Numbered from the stretch's first letter, positions 37,934 through 48,008 are shown. The stretch: 64,000 nt of DNA from Blastococcus sp. URHD0036 (GCF_000701365.1 NZ_JNIK01000005.1:62001-126000); one strand, 5' to 3'. Numbers and translations: made by a program. Notes: generated by a model not told the origin, from the sequence alone.

Positions 37934-39112
37934 ATGTTGCGCTGGCTGACCGCCGGTGAGTCGCACGGCCCCCAGCTCACCGCCATCCTGGAGGGGCTGC
38001 CGGCCGGCGTCGCCGTGCAGACCTCCGACCTCGACCTCGACCTCGCCCGCCGCCGCCTGGGCCACGGCCGGGGCGCGCGGATGACGTTCGAGCAGGACGA
38101 GGTCTCCCTCACCGGCGGCGTCCGCCACGGCCGCACCCAGGGTGGGCCGATCGCGGTGCAGGTCGGCAACACCGAGTGGCCCAAGTGGTCCACGGTCATG
38201 GCCGCCGACCCGGTCGACCCCGAGGTGCTCGCCGGTCAGGCCCGCAACGCCCCGCTGACCCGTCCGCGCCCCGGCCACGCCGACCTGCCCGGGATGCAGA
38301 AGTACGGCTTCGACGACGCCCGGCCGGTGCTCGAGCGGGCCAGTGCCCGGGAGACCGCGGCCCGGGTGGCGCTCGGCGCGATCGCCAAGGCGTTCCTGCG
38401 CCAGGCCCTCGACGTCGAGGTGGTCAGCCACGTCGTCGCGATCGGACCGGTCGTGGTCCCCGACGGCGTCGTCCCGGGGCCGGGGGACAACCCGCGCATC
38501 GACGAGGACCCGGTCCGCTGCGCCGACCCGGCCACCAGCGAGGCGATGACGGCCGAGATCGACGACGTCCGCAAGAACGGCGACACCCTCGGCGGGGTCG
38601 TCGAGGTCGTCGTGCACGGCCTGCCGCCGGGCCTGGGCAGCCACGTGCACTGGGACCGCCGGCTGGACTCGCGGCTGGCCGGCGCGCTCATGGGCGTGCA
38701 GTCGGTCAAGGCGGTGGAGGTCGGCGACGGGCTGGAGACCGCCCGCCGCCGCGGCTCGGTGGCCCACGACGAGATCGTCCTGAGCGACGGCCGGATCCAG
38801 CGGCTGTCCGACCGCGCCGGCGGCATCGAGGGCGGCATGACCAACGGCGACGTGCTGCGGGTGCGCGCGGCGATGAAGCCCATCTCCACCGTGCCGCGGG
38901 CGCTGGCCACCGTCGACGTCGCGACCATGGACGCCGCCGTGGCCATCAACCAGCGCAGCGACGCCTGCGCCGTGCCCCGTGGCTCGGTGGTGATGGAGGC
39001 GATGGTCGCCCTCGTGCTGGCCGACGCCGCCCTGGAGAAGTTCGGCGGCGACTCGGTGGCCGAGACCCGGCGCAACGCCCGCGCCTACCTCGACGCCCTG
39101 CCGATCAGATGA
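37934..39112 (+). CDS. aroC: Chorismate synthase
   Basis: FMN-dependent last step of the shikimate pathway (EPSP to chorismate), 392 residues. Seen: [15 protein letters not shown] at the start, [37 protein letters not shown], and the C-terminal MKPISTVP and [13 protein letters not shown] signatures. ATG at 37934 follows a weak -10-like CAGAAT (37921-37926) by 7 bases, so a local promoter is possible. The stop overlaps aroK by 4 bases. Confidence 0.96.
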   Translation: MLRWLTAGESHGPQLTAILEGLPAGVAVQTSDLDLDLARRRLGHGRGARMTFEQDEVSLTGGVRHGRTQGGPIAVQVGNTEWPKWSTVMAADPVDPEVLAGQARNAPLTRPRPGHADLPGMQKYGFDDARPVLERASARETAARVALGAIAKAFLRQALDVEVVSHVVAIGPVVVPDGVVPGPGDNPRIDEDPVRCADPATSEAMTAEIDDVRKNGDTLGGVVEVVVHGLPPGLGSHVHWDRRLDSRLAGALMGVQSVKAVEVGDGLETARRRGSVAHDEIVLSDGRIQRLSDRAGGIEGGMTNGDVLRVRAAMKPISTVPRALATVDVATMDAAVAINQRSDACAVPRGSVVMEAMVALVLADAALEKFGGDSVAETRRNARAYLDALPIR

Positions 39113-39657
39113 GCGGGCCCGTGCTGGTCCTCGTCGGGCCGCCCACCTCGGGCAAGACGACGGTGGGCCGGGCGGTGGCTGCGGCGCTGGGCGTCGGGTT
39201 CCGCGACACCGACGCCGACGTCGAGGCCGCCACCGGCAGCCGCGTCTCCGACCTGTTCGTCGACCGCGGCGAGGCGTACTTCCGGGAACTGGAGGAGGCC
39301 GCGGTGGCCCGCGCGCTGGTCGAGCACGACGGCGTCCTGGCACTCGGTGGCGGCGCGGTGCTCTCCGCCGCCACCCGCGCGTTGCTGGTCGCCCACGGCC
39401 GGGCCGGCGGCGCCGTCGTCCGGCTGGACGTCGACCTCGCCACGGCCGCGAAGCGTGCCGGGTTCAACCGCGACCGCCCGCTGCTGGCGGTCAACCCGCG
39501 GGCGATGCTGCGCACCATGCTCGCCGAGCGCGACCCGCTCTACGCCGAGGTCGCCACCGCCACGGTGTCCACCGGGGACCGCCCGTCGCCGGAGGTCGTC
39601 GCCGAGGTGCTCGCCGTCCTCCCCGCCTCCGCGGGCGCGCCGGGGGAGGCCCGGTGA
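39109..39657 (+). CDS. aroK: Shikimate kinase
   Basis: P-loop kinase of 182 residues that makes shikimate 3-phosphate. Seen: Walker [17 protein letters not shown] with the shikimate-binding aspartate, the FRELEEAAV region, [10 protein letters not shown] and the lid NRDRPLL. Both ends overlap neighbours by 4 bases, so it is tightly coupled to aroC and aroB. Confidence 0.95.
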   Translation: MSGPVLVLVGPPTSGKTTVGRAVAAALGVGFRDTDADVEAATGSRVSDLFVDRGEAYFRELEEAAVARALVEHDGVLALGGGAVLSAATRALLVAHGRAGGAVVRLDVDLATAAKRAGFNRDRPLLAVNPRAMLRTMLAERDPLYAEVATATVSTGDRPSPEVVAEVLAVLPASAGAPGEAR

Positions 39658-40712
39658 GGCGGGTCGGGGTCGCCGGGGACAAGCCGTACGAGGTCGTCAT
39701 CGGCCCCGGCGCGCAGACCGAGCTCGCGCTGCTCCTCGCCGGGACCGCCCGCGCCGTCGTCGTGCACTCGGCACCGCTGGCCGCCCTGGCCGGCGCCGCG
39801 GTCGAGACGCTGCAGACCGCCGGCGTGGCCGCCGAGGCCGTCGTCGTGCCGGACGGCGAGGCCGCCAAGACCGCGGAGGTCGCCGCCGGCGCGTGGGAGG
39901 AGTTCGGCCGGCTCGGGCTGACCCGCACCGACGCCGTCGTCGGGGTCGGCGGGGGAGCGGTCACCGACCTCGCCGGGTTCCTCGCCGCCACCTGGACCCG
40001 CGGGGTCCGCGTGGTGCACCTGCCGACCAGCCTGCTCGGCATGGTCGACGCCGCCGTCGGGGGCAAGACCGGCATCAACACCGGCGCCGGCAAGAACCTC
40101 GTCGGCGCGTTCCACCCCCCGGCCGGGGTGCTGGTCGACACCGACGTCCTCGCCGGGCTGCCGGAGGCGGAGTTCGTGTCGGGGCTGGCGGAGGTCGTCA
40201 AGTGCGGCTTCATCGCCGACGGCCGCATCCTCGAGCTGCTCGAGGCCGATCCGACCGGCCGGCGCGACACCGCCGAGCTGATCGAGCGCGCCGTCCAGGT
40301 CAAGGCCGACGCCGTGGGCGAGGACCTGTTCGACACCGGCCGCCGCGAGTTCCTCAACTACGGGCACACCCTGGCCCATGCGATCGAGCGGGTGGAGGAC
40401 TTCGGCTGGCGGCACGGCGAGGCCGTCGGCGTCGGGCTGGTGTTCGCCGCCGAGCTCGGCGCGCAGGCCGGACTGCTGAGCCGCGCCGAGGCCGACCGAC
40501 ACCGGACGCTGGTCGAGGCGATCGGGCTGCCCGTCCGCTACGCCGGCGACTGGGCGACGCTGCAGGGCGTCATGCGGATCGACAAGAAGGCCCGGGGGGC
40601 GTCGCTGCGCTTCGTCGTCCTCGACGGCATGGGCAACCCGCGCATCCTGACCGACCCCGACCAGGCATGGCTCGACGCGGCCTGGGCCGCCGTCAGTGAG
40701 GAGACAGCGTGA
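39654..40712 (+). CDS. aroB: 3-dehydroquinate synthase
   Basis: NAD- and metal-dependent cyclisation of DAHP to 3-dehydroquinate, 352 residues. Seen: [19 protein letters not shown] (NAD loop), [28 protein letters not shown] with metal-ligand Glu, and [11 protein letters not shown] plus WRHGEAV histidine ligands. GTG at 39654 lies in the aroK stop overlap. No fusion to another aro enzyme. Confidence 0.96.
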   Translation: MRRVGVAGDKPYEVVIGPGAQTELALLLAGTARAVVVHSAPLAALAGAAVETLQTAGVAAEAVVVPDGEAAKTAEVAAGAWEEFGRLGLTRTDAVVGVGGGAVTDLAGFLAATWTRGVRVVHLPTSLLGMVDAAVGGKTGINTGAGKNLVGAFHPPAGVLVDTDVLAGLPEAEFVSGLAEVVKCGFIADGRILELLEADPTGRRDTAELIERAVQVKADAVGEDLFDTGRREFLNYGHTLAHAIERVEDFGWRHGEAVGVGLVFAAELGAQAGLLSRAEADRHRTLVEAIGLPVRYAGDWATLQGVMRIDKKARGASLRFVVLDGMGNPRILTDPDQAWLDAAWAAVSEETA

Positions 40713-41143
40713 CGATCCAGGTGCTCAACGGCGCCAACCTCGGCCGGCTCGGCACCCGGGAGCCCGAGGTCTACGGGACGACGACGCACGTCCAGCTGGT
40801 GGAGCTGCTCGAGGCCTCCGCCGCCCAGCTCGGCCTGCACGTGCAGGTGCGCCAGACCGACGACGAGGGCGAGCTGCTGCGCTGGGTGCACGCGGCGACC
40901 GACGCCGGCGACCCCATCGTCGTCAACCCCGGCGGCTGGACGCACACCTCGGTGGTGCTCCGGGACGCCCTGGCCGCGGCCACCGCGCCGGTGGTCGAGG
41001 TGCACATCAGCAACGTGCACGCCCGGGAGGACTTCCGCCGGCACTCCTACGTCTCGCCGGTCGCCTCCGGGGTGATCGCCGGTCTGGGCATCGACGGCTA
41101 CGTGCTCGCCCTGCGGTGGCTCGCCGCCCGGGACGCCCGATGA
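40709..41143 (+). CDS. aroQ: 3-dehydroquinate dehydratase, type II
   Basis: Small dodecameric dehydratase (type II, not the Schiff-base type I), 144 residues. Seen: [19 protein letters not shown] with the catalytic loop arginine and tyrosine, [17 protein letters not shown] and [18 protein letters not shown] with the catalytic His. With aroB and aroE it covers dehydroquinate to shikimate. Overlaps both neighbours by 4 bases. Confidence 0.95.
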   Translation: MTIQVLNGANLGRLGTREPEVYGTTTHVQLVELLEASAAQLGLHVQVRQTDDEGELLRWVHAATDAGDPIVVNPGGWTHTSVVLRDALAAATAPVVEVHISNVHAREDFRRHSYVSPVASGVIAGLGIDGYVLALRWLAARDAR

Positions 41144-42246
41144 GCATGGACACCGCCGGCCGCCGGGACCGACTGCGCGCCATCGCCGCCGAGCGCGGGC
41201 TGGACGCCGTCCTCATCACCGAGCTGCTGAACGTGCGCTACCTGACCGGCTTCACCGGGTCCAACGGGGCGCTGCTGCTGCGGACCGATGCCCCCGACCT
41301 GTTCGGCACCGACGGCCGCTACACCACGCAGGCCGCGACCCAGGTGCCCGACGTCGAGGTGCTGGTCGACCGCGCGACGGTGGCCGGGCTCGCCCGGGCC
41401 GCGGTCCGGGGCGGCGCCGGCCGGATCGGCTTCGAGAGCCACGTCGTCACCGTCGACGGGCTCGCCGGCCTGGAGAAGGTGCTGGCCGACGCGGCCGCGG
41501 GCGGCACCGTGCCGGAGCTGACGAGCGTCCGCCGGGCGGTCGAGGCGCTGCGCGCGGTCAAGGACGCCGACGAGGTGGACGCCCTGCGGCGGGCCTGCGC
41601 CGTGGCCGACACGGCCCTGGCCGAGCTGGCCGCCGAGGGAGCGCTGCGCCCCGGTCGCACGGAGCTGCAGGTCGGCCGGGAGCTCGACGCCCGGATGATG
41701 TACCTGGGCGCCGAGGGCCCGTCGTTCGAGACCATCGTGGCCGCCGGCGCCAACTCCGCGATCCCGCACCACCGGCCCGACGCCACCGTGCTGCGCGAGG
41801 GCGACTTCCTGAAGCTGGACTTCGGCGCCACGGTCGACGGCTACCACTCCGACATGACCCGCACGCTGGTCCTGGGGCAGGCGGCCGACTGGCAGCGCGA
41901 GGTGTACGAGCTGGTCGCGGCCGCGCAGGCGGCCGGCCGGGCCGCGCTCGCCGTCGGTGCCGACGTCGTCGCCGTGGACGCCGCCGCCCGCGACGTGATC
42001 GCCGCCGCGGGCCACGCCGAGCACTTCTCGCACGGCCTGGGGCACGGCGTGGGCCTGGAGATCCACGAGGCGCCGGGCATCGGCCCGCTCGGCGCGGGTA
42101 CGCTGACCGCCGGCATGGCCGTCACGGTGGAGCCGGGTGTGTACCTGCCCGGCCACGGCGGTGTCCGGATCGAGGACACCCTGGTCGTCACCGACGACGA
42201 GCCCGAGTTGTTGACCCTCACGAGCAAGGAACTGCTGGTTCTCTAG
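41140..42246 (+). CDS. pepQ: Xaa-Pro dipeptidase/aminopeptidase P-type M24 peptidase
   Basis: Pita-bread fold metallopeptidase of 368 residues, likely cleaving X-Pro peptide bonds in the cytosol. Seen: N-terminal creatinase-like domain (about 1-130) and the dinuclear metal ligands in [17 protein letters not shown] (two Asp), [10 protein letters not shown] (His), VTVEPGVY (Glu) and VRIEDT (Glu). ATG at 41140 overlaps the aroQ stop; a second ATG two codons on is an alternative. efp starts directly after its stop, an arrangement common in Gram-positive bacteria. Confidence 0.92.
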   Translation: MSMDTAGRRDRLRAIAAERGLDAVLITELLNVRYLTGFTGSNGALLLRTDAPDLFGTDGRYTTQAATQVPDVEVLVDRATVAGLARAAVRGGAGRIGFESHVVTVDGLAGLEKVLADAAAGGTVPELTSVRRAVEALRAVKDADEVDALRRACAVADTALAELAAEGALRPGRTELQVGRELDARMMYLGAEGPSFETIVAAGANSAIPHHRPDATVLREGDFLKLDFGATVDGYHSDMTRTLVLGQAADWQREVYELVAAAQAAGRAALAVGADVVAVDAAARDVIAAAGHAEHFSHGLGHGVGLEIHEAPGIGPLGAGTLTAGMAVTVEPGVYLPGHGGVRIEDTLVVTDDEPELLTLTSKELLVL

Positions 42247-42807
42247 ATGGCTACCACCAACGACCTGAAGAACGGCCTGGTCCTCAACCTCGACGGCCAG
42301 CTCTGGGCCGTCACCGAGTTCCAGCACGTCAAGCCCGGCAAGGGCGGCGCCTTCGTGCGGACGACGCTGAAGAACGTGCTCTCGGGCAAGGTCGTGGACA
42401 AGACCTTCAACGCCGGCACGAAGGTCGAGACCGCGACCGTCGACAAGCGGAACATGACGTACCTGTACAAGGACGGCACCGACTTCGTCTTCATGGACGG
42501 CGACACCTTCGACCAGATCCACGTGCCGGAGGCGACCGTCGGCGGCGGCGCGGACTACCTGCTCGAGAACACCGAGGCCGTCGTCGCCGTGCACGACGGG
42601 ACCCCGCTGTACGTCGAGCTGCCGGTGACCCTCGAGCTCGTGGTGCAGCACACCGACCCGGGCCTGCAGGGCGACCGCTCCACCGGCGGCACGAAGCCGG
42701 CCACCCTGGAGACCGGCGCGCAGATCCAGGTCCCGCTGTTCATCAACACCGGCGACAAGCTCAAGGTCGACACCCGGGACGGCCGGTACCTCGGCCGCGT
42801 CAACTGA
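42247..42807 (+). CDS. efp: Translation elongation factor P
   Basis: Relieves ribosome stalling at polyproline stretches, 186 residues with three beta-barrel domains. The functional loop reads KPGKGGAF with K32 at the tip, the residue that is modified in some bacteria and reported unmodified in several actinobacteria. No EpmA/B or deoxyhypusine-type enzyme is in the window. Proline-rich proteins such as MltG, RuvX and PriA encoded nearby are plausible clients. ATG follows the pepQ stop with no gap. Confidence 0.96.
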   Translation: MATTNDLKNGLVLNLDGQLWAVTEFQHVKPGKGGAFVRTTLKNVLSGKVVDKTFNAGTKVETATVDKRNMTYLYKDGTDFVFMDGDTFDQIHVPEATVGGGADYLLENTEAVVAVHDGTPLYVELPVTLELVVQHTDPGLQGDRSTGGTKPATLETGAQIQVPLFINTGDKLKVDTRDGRYLGRVN

Positions 42808-42833
42808 CGCCCTCCCGGACCGACCGACCTCGC

Positions 42834-43238
42834 ATGGCTGCCCGCAGCAAGGCCCGCAAGCGCGCCGTCGACGTCCTCTACGAGGCCGATCTGCGGGGCA
42901 TCGACGCGCTGGTCGTGCTGCGTGACCGCATCGCCGAGGGGCAGCCGCCGGTCGCCGAGCACACGGTGCGGCTGGTCGAGGGTGTGGTGGAGCACGGCGC
43001 CCGCATCGACGGGCTGATCGACACCCACGCGCGCGGCTGGACGCTGCCGCGGTTGCCCGACGTGGACCGCGCGATCCTGCGCATGGCGACCTTCGAGCTG
43101 CTGTGGGCCGACGACGTGCCCGACGCGGTCGTCATCGACGAGGCGGTCGAGCTGGCGCGGACGCTCTCCACCGACGACTCGCCCTCGTTCGTCAACGGCG
43201 TGCTCGGGGCGATCCTCGACGCCGAGGTCCCCGCGTAA
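42834..43238 (+). CDS. nusB: Transcription antitermination protein NusB
   Basis: All-helical RNA-binding protein of 134 residues acting with NusE (S10) at boxA in rRNA operons. Seen: MAARSKARKRAVDVLYEADLRG at the start and the C-terminal VVIDEAVELARTLSTDDSPSFVNGVLG signature. It follows efp by 26 bases, and a perfect hairpin closes the transcript after its stop. Confidence 0.94.
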   Translation: MAARSKARKRAVDVLYEADLRGIDALVVLRDRIAEGQPPVAEHTVRLVEGVVEHGARIDGLIDTHARGWTLPRLPDVDRAILRMATFELLWADDVPDAVVIDEAVELARTLSTDDSPSFVNGVLGAILDAEVPA

Positions 43239-43264
43239 GCCACCGTTCCGTGTCCACGGCCTCC

Positions 43265-43283
43265 GCCGCTGACCCTCAGCGGC
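43265..43283. terminator. Perfect hairpin between nusB and the 50-residue minus-strand gene
   Basis: GCCGCTGA, loop CCC, then TCAGCGGC form a perfect 8-bp stem. It lies 26 bases after the nusB stop, and the right arm contains the stop codon of the minus-strand gene, so it can end transcripts from both sides. Confidence 0.65.
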
Positions 43284-43428
43284 CGGACCGCGGGGCGGCG
43301 GCCGCGAGCATCGCGGCCATCCGCGCGCTGGACTGCCGGCGGTGCACCCGGCGGAGCGCGGCGCGGCGGGAGGCGGCCAGGTAGAGGTCGCGGTCGTCGG
43401 TGGTCGGCGGGGTCAGGGGAGCGGGCAC
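43276..43428 (-). CDS. Small basic protein of 50 residues, unknown
   Basis: A short gene supported by position rather than homology: GTG at 43428 has GAGGAG five bases upstream, as strong as sites of nearby genes, and the stop lies in a terminator-like hairpin. The product starts MPAPLTPPTTDDRDLYLAAS and continues with an Arg-rich helix (RRAALRRVHRRQSSARMAAM), net positive, with no signal peptide. It might bind nucleic acid or a membrane surface, but nothing proves a function. It lies downstream of the ABC permease gene in the same direction, with its own 98-base upstream region. Confidence 0.55.
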   Translation of the reverse strand: MPAPLTPPTTDDRDLYLAASRRAALRRVHRRQSSARMAAMLAAAAPRSGR

Positions 43429-43493
43429 GGGAACTCCTCGATGTCGCGGGCTGTGACTCACCGAGGACGCTAGGTGTACCCACTGACAGTTCC

Positions 43494-43511
43494 CTTGCAG
43501 CCTGCTTGCAG
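43494..43511 (-). repeat. Two 11-bp-spaced CTTGCAG direct repeats upstream of the small gene
   Basis: CTTGCAG occurs at 43494-43500 and again at 43505-43511, start to start 11 bp, in the 98-base gap between the permease stop and the small gene. On the gene's strand these read CTGCAAG, about 65-85 bases before its start. This could be a regulator site; the sample is small. Confidence 0.35.
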
Positions 43512-43526
43512 AAGCCTGTGTGCGGC

Positions 43527-44561
43527 TCAGGAGAGGTCGCGGCGGGCGAACAGCCAGGTGCCGACGCCGATGACGACGACCGTGACTGCGGTGAGCAGCA
43601 GGGTCGCCTGCACGTGACCGACGAGGTACTCGGTGGGCTGGATCGCGGTGTCGTCGAAGAACTGGAGCGTCAGGCCACCGTCCTGCACCAGGCCCACCGC
43701 GTTGGTGGTCAGCAGGAACGGGTCCCAGTGCGGACGCAGGACCCGGACCGCGTTCTCCACGACCACCACGTAGACGAACGCGATGCCGAGCGCGGCGCCG
43801 GTGTTGCGCACCAGGTTGGCCAGGCCGAAGCCGAGCAGGGCGGCGAACACCGTGAGCAGGACCCCGCGCGCCTGGGTCTGCAGCACCGCGGTCCAGAACC
43901 CGTCGGGCAGCGCCTCGTCGGTGCCGACGGCGGCCCGCCAGACGCCGGCCATCGCCAGCCACAGCGCCTGGGTGAGCACCCCGAAGGCGACGGCGGCGAC
44001 GCCGAGCACGGCGAGCTTGGTGCCCACGACCGTCATCCGGCGGGGCACCCAGAAGAGCAGCGCGACGATCGACCGGGTCGACCACTCGGCCCCGATCCAG
44101 GTGGCGCCGATCAGGAAGGCCAGCGCCGCCCCCAGCGCGGCGACGGCCAGGGCGCCGTCGGTCGCGGACTCGGCCAGGTCGAACGGGGCCTCGTCGAGGA
44201 ACGCCTCCGGGCCACCGATCTCCTCCAGGGTCAGCTCGGGGCCGCACCACTCCTCGGGGGTGACGTCGTCCGGGATGCCCGGGTCGGCGAGGCACTGCTC
44301 GCGGAAACCCGCCTGCTCCGAGACAACCCGCTCCGCCTCCGCGCGGGCGTCGGCGTAGTCGGCGTCCGTGGGGCTGCCGAAGTTCAGCAGCCCGATGACC
44401 GTCGCGACGACGAACCCGACGACGGTCAGGGCCACGAGCACCTGGATGAAGCGGCGGGAGCGGAACCGGTGCAGCTCGGCCCGCAGCAGGCCGGCGGCCC
44501 GCGGACGCCGCTCGGTGGGCTCCGGCGGAGCGGGGTGCGGGTGCTCGGCGACGGCGCTCAT
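43527..44561 (-). CDS. ABC-2 type transporter permease
   Basis: Membrane subunit of 344 residues with about six helices: one near 39-60, then a large outside loop (about 61-135, acidic, with C90 and C106 possibly disulfide-linked), followed by helices near 137-160, 177-203, 228-250, 257-275 and 315-337. The conserved IGAEWSTRSIVALLFWVPRR segment is typical of ABC-2 permeases. ATG at 44561 overlaps the ATPase stop by 4 bases, so the two form one exporter. Substrate unknown. Confidence 0.85.
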   Translation of the reverse strand: MSAVAEHPHPAPPEPTERRPRAAGLLRAELHRFRSRRFIQVLVALTVVGFVVATVIGLLNFGSPTDADYADARAEAERVVSEQAGFREQCLADPGIPDDVTPEEWCGPELTLEEIGGPEAFLDEAPFDLAESATDGALAVAALGAALAFLIGATWIGAEWSTRSIVALLFWVPRRMTVVGTKLAVLGVAAVAFGVLTQALWLAMAGVWRAAVGTDEALPDGFWTAVLQTQARGVLLTVFAALLGFGLANLVRNTGAALGIAFVYVVVVENAVRVLRPHWDPFLLTTNAVGLVQDGGLTLQFFDDTAIQPTEYLVGHVQATLLLTAVTVVVIGVGTWLFARRDLS

Positions 44562-45532
44562 GCCGGCGTCCCGGCGGACGGGCCGGCGGCGGACGGCGGC
44601 GTGGGCACGGGATCACCGGTCAGCGCCAGGAACGCGCTCTCGAGGTCGGCGGCCACGGGGGTGAGCTCCTCCAGGTAGATGCCCTGCTCCGCCAGGGCCC
44701 GGGTGATGTCGCCGGGCGCCGGGGCGGAGTGGACGAGCAGGGTCCGGCCGTCGGGGGCCTCGGGCGGGGAGACCGCGAAGTCGGCGGCGCCCAGCACGGC
44801 GGCGGCCGTGGCGGCGTCGGGCACCCGGATCCGGACCGCGCCGCTGGAGCCGCGGGCCAGCACCTCGCTGACCGGGCCGGTCGCGACGCAGCGTCCGCGG
44901 GCGAGGATGGAGACCGAGTCGCAGACCTGCTGGATCTCGGCGAGCAGGTGCGACGACAGCAGCACCGTCGTCCGCCCGTCGCGGCCGAGCCGGCGGATCA
45001 GCTCGCGCACGTCACGGATCCCGGCGGGGTCCAGCCCGTTGCTCGGCTCGTCGAGGATCAGCAGCCGCGGGGACTTCAGCAGCGCGGCGGCGATGCCCAG
45101 CCGCTGCTTCATGCCCAGCGAGTAGCCCTTGAAGCGGTCGGCGGCGCGGTCGCGGAGGTCGACGATCTCCAGGCACTCCTCGACGCGCGTGCGGGGCAGG
45201 CCGGCCGCCTCGGCCAGCAGCTGGAGGTTGAGCCGCCCGGAGAAGCCGGGGAAGAACAGCGGGGTCTCCACCAGCGCGCCGACCCCGCCGATCACGTCCG
45301 GCAGCCCGGCAGGGACCGGCCGGTCGAGCAGCCGGATGTCGGGGCGGCCGTCGGGGGCGACCAGCCCGAGGAGCACGCGGATGGAGGTCGTCTTGCCCGA
45401 GCCGTTCGGCCCGAGGAAGCCGTGCACCCCGCCGCTGTCGACCACGAGGTCCAGGCCGTCGAGCGCCTTCTGTCCCGGCCGGCCGCGTCGCCGGTAGGTC
45501 TTCGACACCGCGGTCATCTGCACGACGGGCAT
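44558..45532 (-). CDS. ABC transporter ATP-binding protein
   Basis: ATPase of 324 residues partnered with the downstream permease. Seen: Walker A GPNGSGKTT, Q-loop region, signature YSLGMKQRLGIAAAL (the LGMKQ variant usual in ABC-2 exporters), Walker B LLILDEPSNGLDP and the switch histidine in LLSSHLLAE, followed by a C-terminal domain of about 100 residues as in NatA/CcmA-like proteins. ATG at 45532 is preferred; an in-frame GTG at 45547 lacks a ribosome site. Genes of this kind export lipids, peptides or drugs; which one cannot be told. Confidence 0.88.
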   Translation of the reverse strand: MPVVQMTAVSKTYRRRGRPGQKALDGLDLVVDSGGVHGFLGPNGSGKTTSIRVLLGLVAPDGRPDIRLLDRPVPAGLPDVIGGVGALVETPLFFPGFSGRLNLQLLAEAAGLPRTRVEECLEIVDLRDRAADRFKGYSLGMKQRLGIAAALLKSPRLLILDEPSNGLDPAGIRDVRELIRRLGRDGRTTVLLSSHLLAEIQQVCDSVSILARGRCVATGPVSEVLARGSSGAVRIRVPDAATAAAVLGAADFAVSPPEAPDGRTLLVHSAPAPGDITRALAEQGIYLEELTPVAADLESAFLALTGDPVPTPPSAAGPSAGTPA

Positions 45533-45604
45533 GCGGCACCCTGGCACAGCCGGGCCGCCGGCGGCCGCAAGCCAGAACGCGGGCGAGCCGGAACCCCGAG
45601 GACG

Positions 45605-45640
45605 ACGAAGGCCCCCGCCGAGATCGGCAGGGGCCTTCGT
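45605..45640. terminator. Long hairpin between bldD and the ABC genes
   Basis: An 11-base arm at 45605-45615 pairs with 45630-45640, and an inner 4-5 bp stem (45617-45620 with 45625-45628) extends it after one mismatch. It lies 24 bases beyond the bldD stop on that strand and before the ABC ATPase start. No T-tract. Confidence 0.75.
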
Positions 45641-45664
45641 GGAGCGCGCAGGAAGGGGGCGGCG

Positions 45665-46210
45665 TCAGCGCGGCGCGCGGCGGCGCTCCCAATTGGGGTT
45701 GAGCTCCTCGTCCTCGTCGCCGTTGCCGGCGATGCCCTCCATGCCGGGGGAGAGGACGCCCCACTCGATGAGCCGGCTGGTCAGCTCGTCGGGGCTCATG
45801 TCGTAGATGATCGCCAGCGACTTGAGGTCCTCGGCCCGGATGCTGAGCACCTTGCCGTTGTAGTCGTGGCGCTGCGCCTGGATCGTCGAGGCGTAGCGGG
45901 CGAGCGGGCCGGCCTCGTCGGCGGGCAGCGAGCCCAGCGACTCCAGGTTCAGCACGATCTTGGTCGTCCCGACGACCGCCGAGCTCGGCCGCGGGTCGGG
46001 CAGCAGCTCGGAGACCGGCACGCCGTAGAACACCGCGAGCTCGGAGAGCCGCTGCACGGTGACGGCGCGGTCGCCGCGCTCGTAGGAGCCGACGACGACC
46101 GCCTTCCAGCGACCGTGCGACTTGTCCTCCACGCCCTGCAGGGAGAGACCCTGCTGGTTGCGGATAGCGCGGAGCCGGGCGCCCAGGGCCCGCGAGTAGT
46201 CGGTGCTCAT
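45665..46210 (-). CDS. bldD: Developmental/c-di-GMP-responsive regulator BldD
   Basis: XRE-type DNA-binding protein of 181 residues. N-terminal helix-turn-helix: RLRAIRNQQGLSLQGVEDKSHGRW and VVGSYERGDRAVTVQRL. The C-terminal domain carries R114-x-D116 and R125-x-x-D128 separated by 8 residues (QRHDYNG and SIRAEDL), the arrangement that binds tetrameric c-di-GMP in Streptomyces BldD (there RGD and RQDD). Acidic tail GNGDEDEELN. BldD represses developmental genes in sporulating actinomycetes. It is read divergently from the pyr operon, as in Streptomyces, but here an ABC pair separates it from nusB. Confidence 0.93.
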   Translation of the reverse strand: MSTDYSRALGARLRAIRNQQGLSLQGVEDKSHGRWKAVVVGSYERGDRAVTVQRLSELAVFYGVPVSELLPDPRPSSAVVGTTKIVLNLESLGSLPADEAGPLARYASTIQAQRHDYNGKVLSIRAEDLKSLAIIYDMSPDELTSRLIEWGVLSPGMEGIAGNGDEDEELNPNWERRRAPR

Positions 46211-46253
46211 CCCGTGTCGCTCACTGTCCGTCGTCGTTCGTGGGGCGCTGTCG

Positions 46254-46266
46254 TCACTCACCGTAC
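46254..46266. promoter_or_regulatory. Possible BldD self-binding site over a -10 element
   Basis: TCACTCACCGTAC resembles the BldD box TNACNCWGNGTNA at all but two defined positions. On the minus strand it covers TACGGT (46260-46265), a likely -10 for bldD about 50 bases before its start codon. Streptomyces BldD represses its own gene, so the position makes sense. Short degenerate match, modest confidence. Confidence 0.38.
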
Positions 46267-46425
46267 TGGTACGTCGGTCCCGGCAACAGCGGGCTCTCCC
46301 TGCGGGACCACATCTTGGACCAGCGGGGACGGTCCCGGGGAGATTGACGCGCGGCGCCCGGACGCGGTTCCCGGGGTCGCTGCCGGCCCCCTCCCGCGCG
46401 ATCGGGGTCACACCGAGGGGTGCAG

Positions 46426-46487
46426 TACGGTGGTCGCCGGTCCAACCCACTCCTTTAACGACCCGTCCGGTGAGGCGGGGAAGGAGG
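46426..46487 (+). promoter_or_regulatory. pyrR leader: -10 motif and PyrR-type RNA hairpin hiding the ribosome site
   Basis: TACGGT at 46426-46431 fits a -10, giving a leader of about 53 bases. In it CTCCTT (46450-46455) pairs with AAGGAG (46481-46486), the Shine-Dalgarno sequence of pyrR, and an inner hairpin has TCC-GGTGA-GGC (46466-46476) closed by CCCG and CGGG. The loop matches the PyrR-binding form UCC-NGNGA-GGC known from Bacillus and mycobacteria. With no terminator hairpin, translational repression by PyrR when UMP is plentiful is the likely mode. The remaining bldD-pyrR gap (46211-46425) holds only promoter elements. Confidence 0.72.
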
Positions 46488-46491
46488 CCTG

Positions 46492-47087
46492 ATGGCCGGC
46501 TCGCCCCCGGCTGCGTCCAGCAGCCGTGACCCTCGTGGTCCCGCAGCGCCCGGAGCGCTGCTCTCCGCCGCCGACGTCGCCCGCGTGGTCGACCGGATGG
46601 CCCACCAGCTGATCGAGAAGGCCGGCAACGGCCTCGCCGATCTGGTCCTGGTCGGCATCCCCACCCGCGGCGCCCCGCTGGCCCGCCGGCTGGCCGCCCG
46701 CGTCGAGGCGTTCTCCGGGACGGCGATCGACGTCGGCACCGTCGACATCACCCTGTACCGGGACGACCTGCGGTTGCGCGGGGTCCGGGCGCTGGAGGAC
46801 ACGGTGCTGCCCGACGGCGGCATCGACGGCCGGCTGGTGGTGCTCGTGGACGACGTCCTCTTCTCCGGCCGCTCGGTGCGCGCCGCCCTGGACGCGCTGC
46901 GCGACCTGGGCCGGCCGCGGGCGGTGCAGCTGGCGGTGCTCATCGACCGCGGCCACCGCGAGCTGCCGATCCGCGCGGACTACGTCGGCAAGAACGTCCC
47001 GACCTCGCGCACCCAGTCGGTCAAGGTGCGGCTGGCCGAGACCGACGGCGCCGACGAGGTCCGCGTCACCGAGCCGGAGGAGAGGCC

Positions 47088-47091
<4 letters not shown>
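46492..47091 (+). CDS. pyrR: Bifunctional pyr operon regulator/uracil phosphoribosyltransferase PyrR
   Basis: RNA-binding regulator that also has uracil phosphoribosyltransferase activity, 199 residues. Seen: [17 protein letters not shown] at the domain start, [15 protein letters not shown], the PRPP loop [17 protein letters not shown], and [23 protein letters not shown] at the RNA-binding face. An N-terminal Ser/Pro/Ala extension of about 25 residues precedes the domain. ATG at 46492 follows AAGGAGG by 4 bases. It opens a nine-gene operon in which almost every stop overlaps the next start. Confidence 0.95.
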
Positions 47092-48004
<913 letters not shown>

Positions 48005-48008
<4 letters not shown>

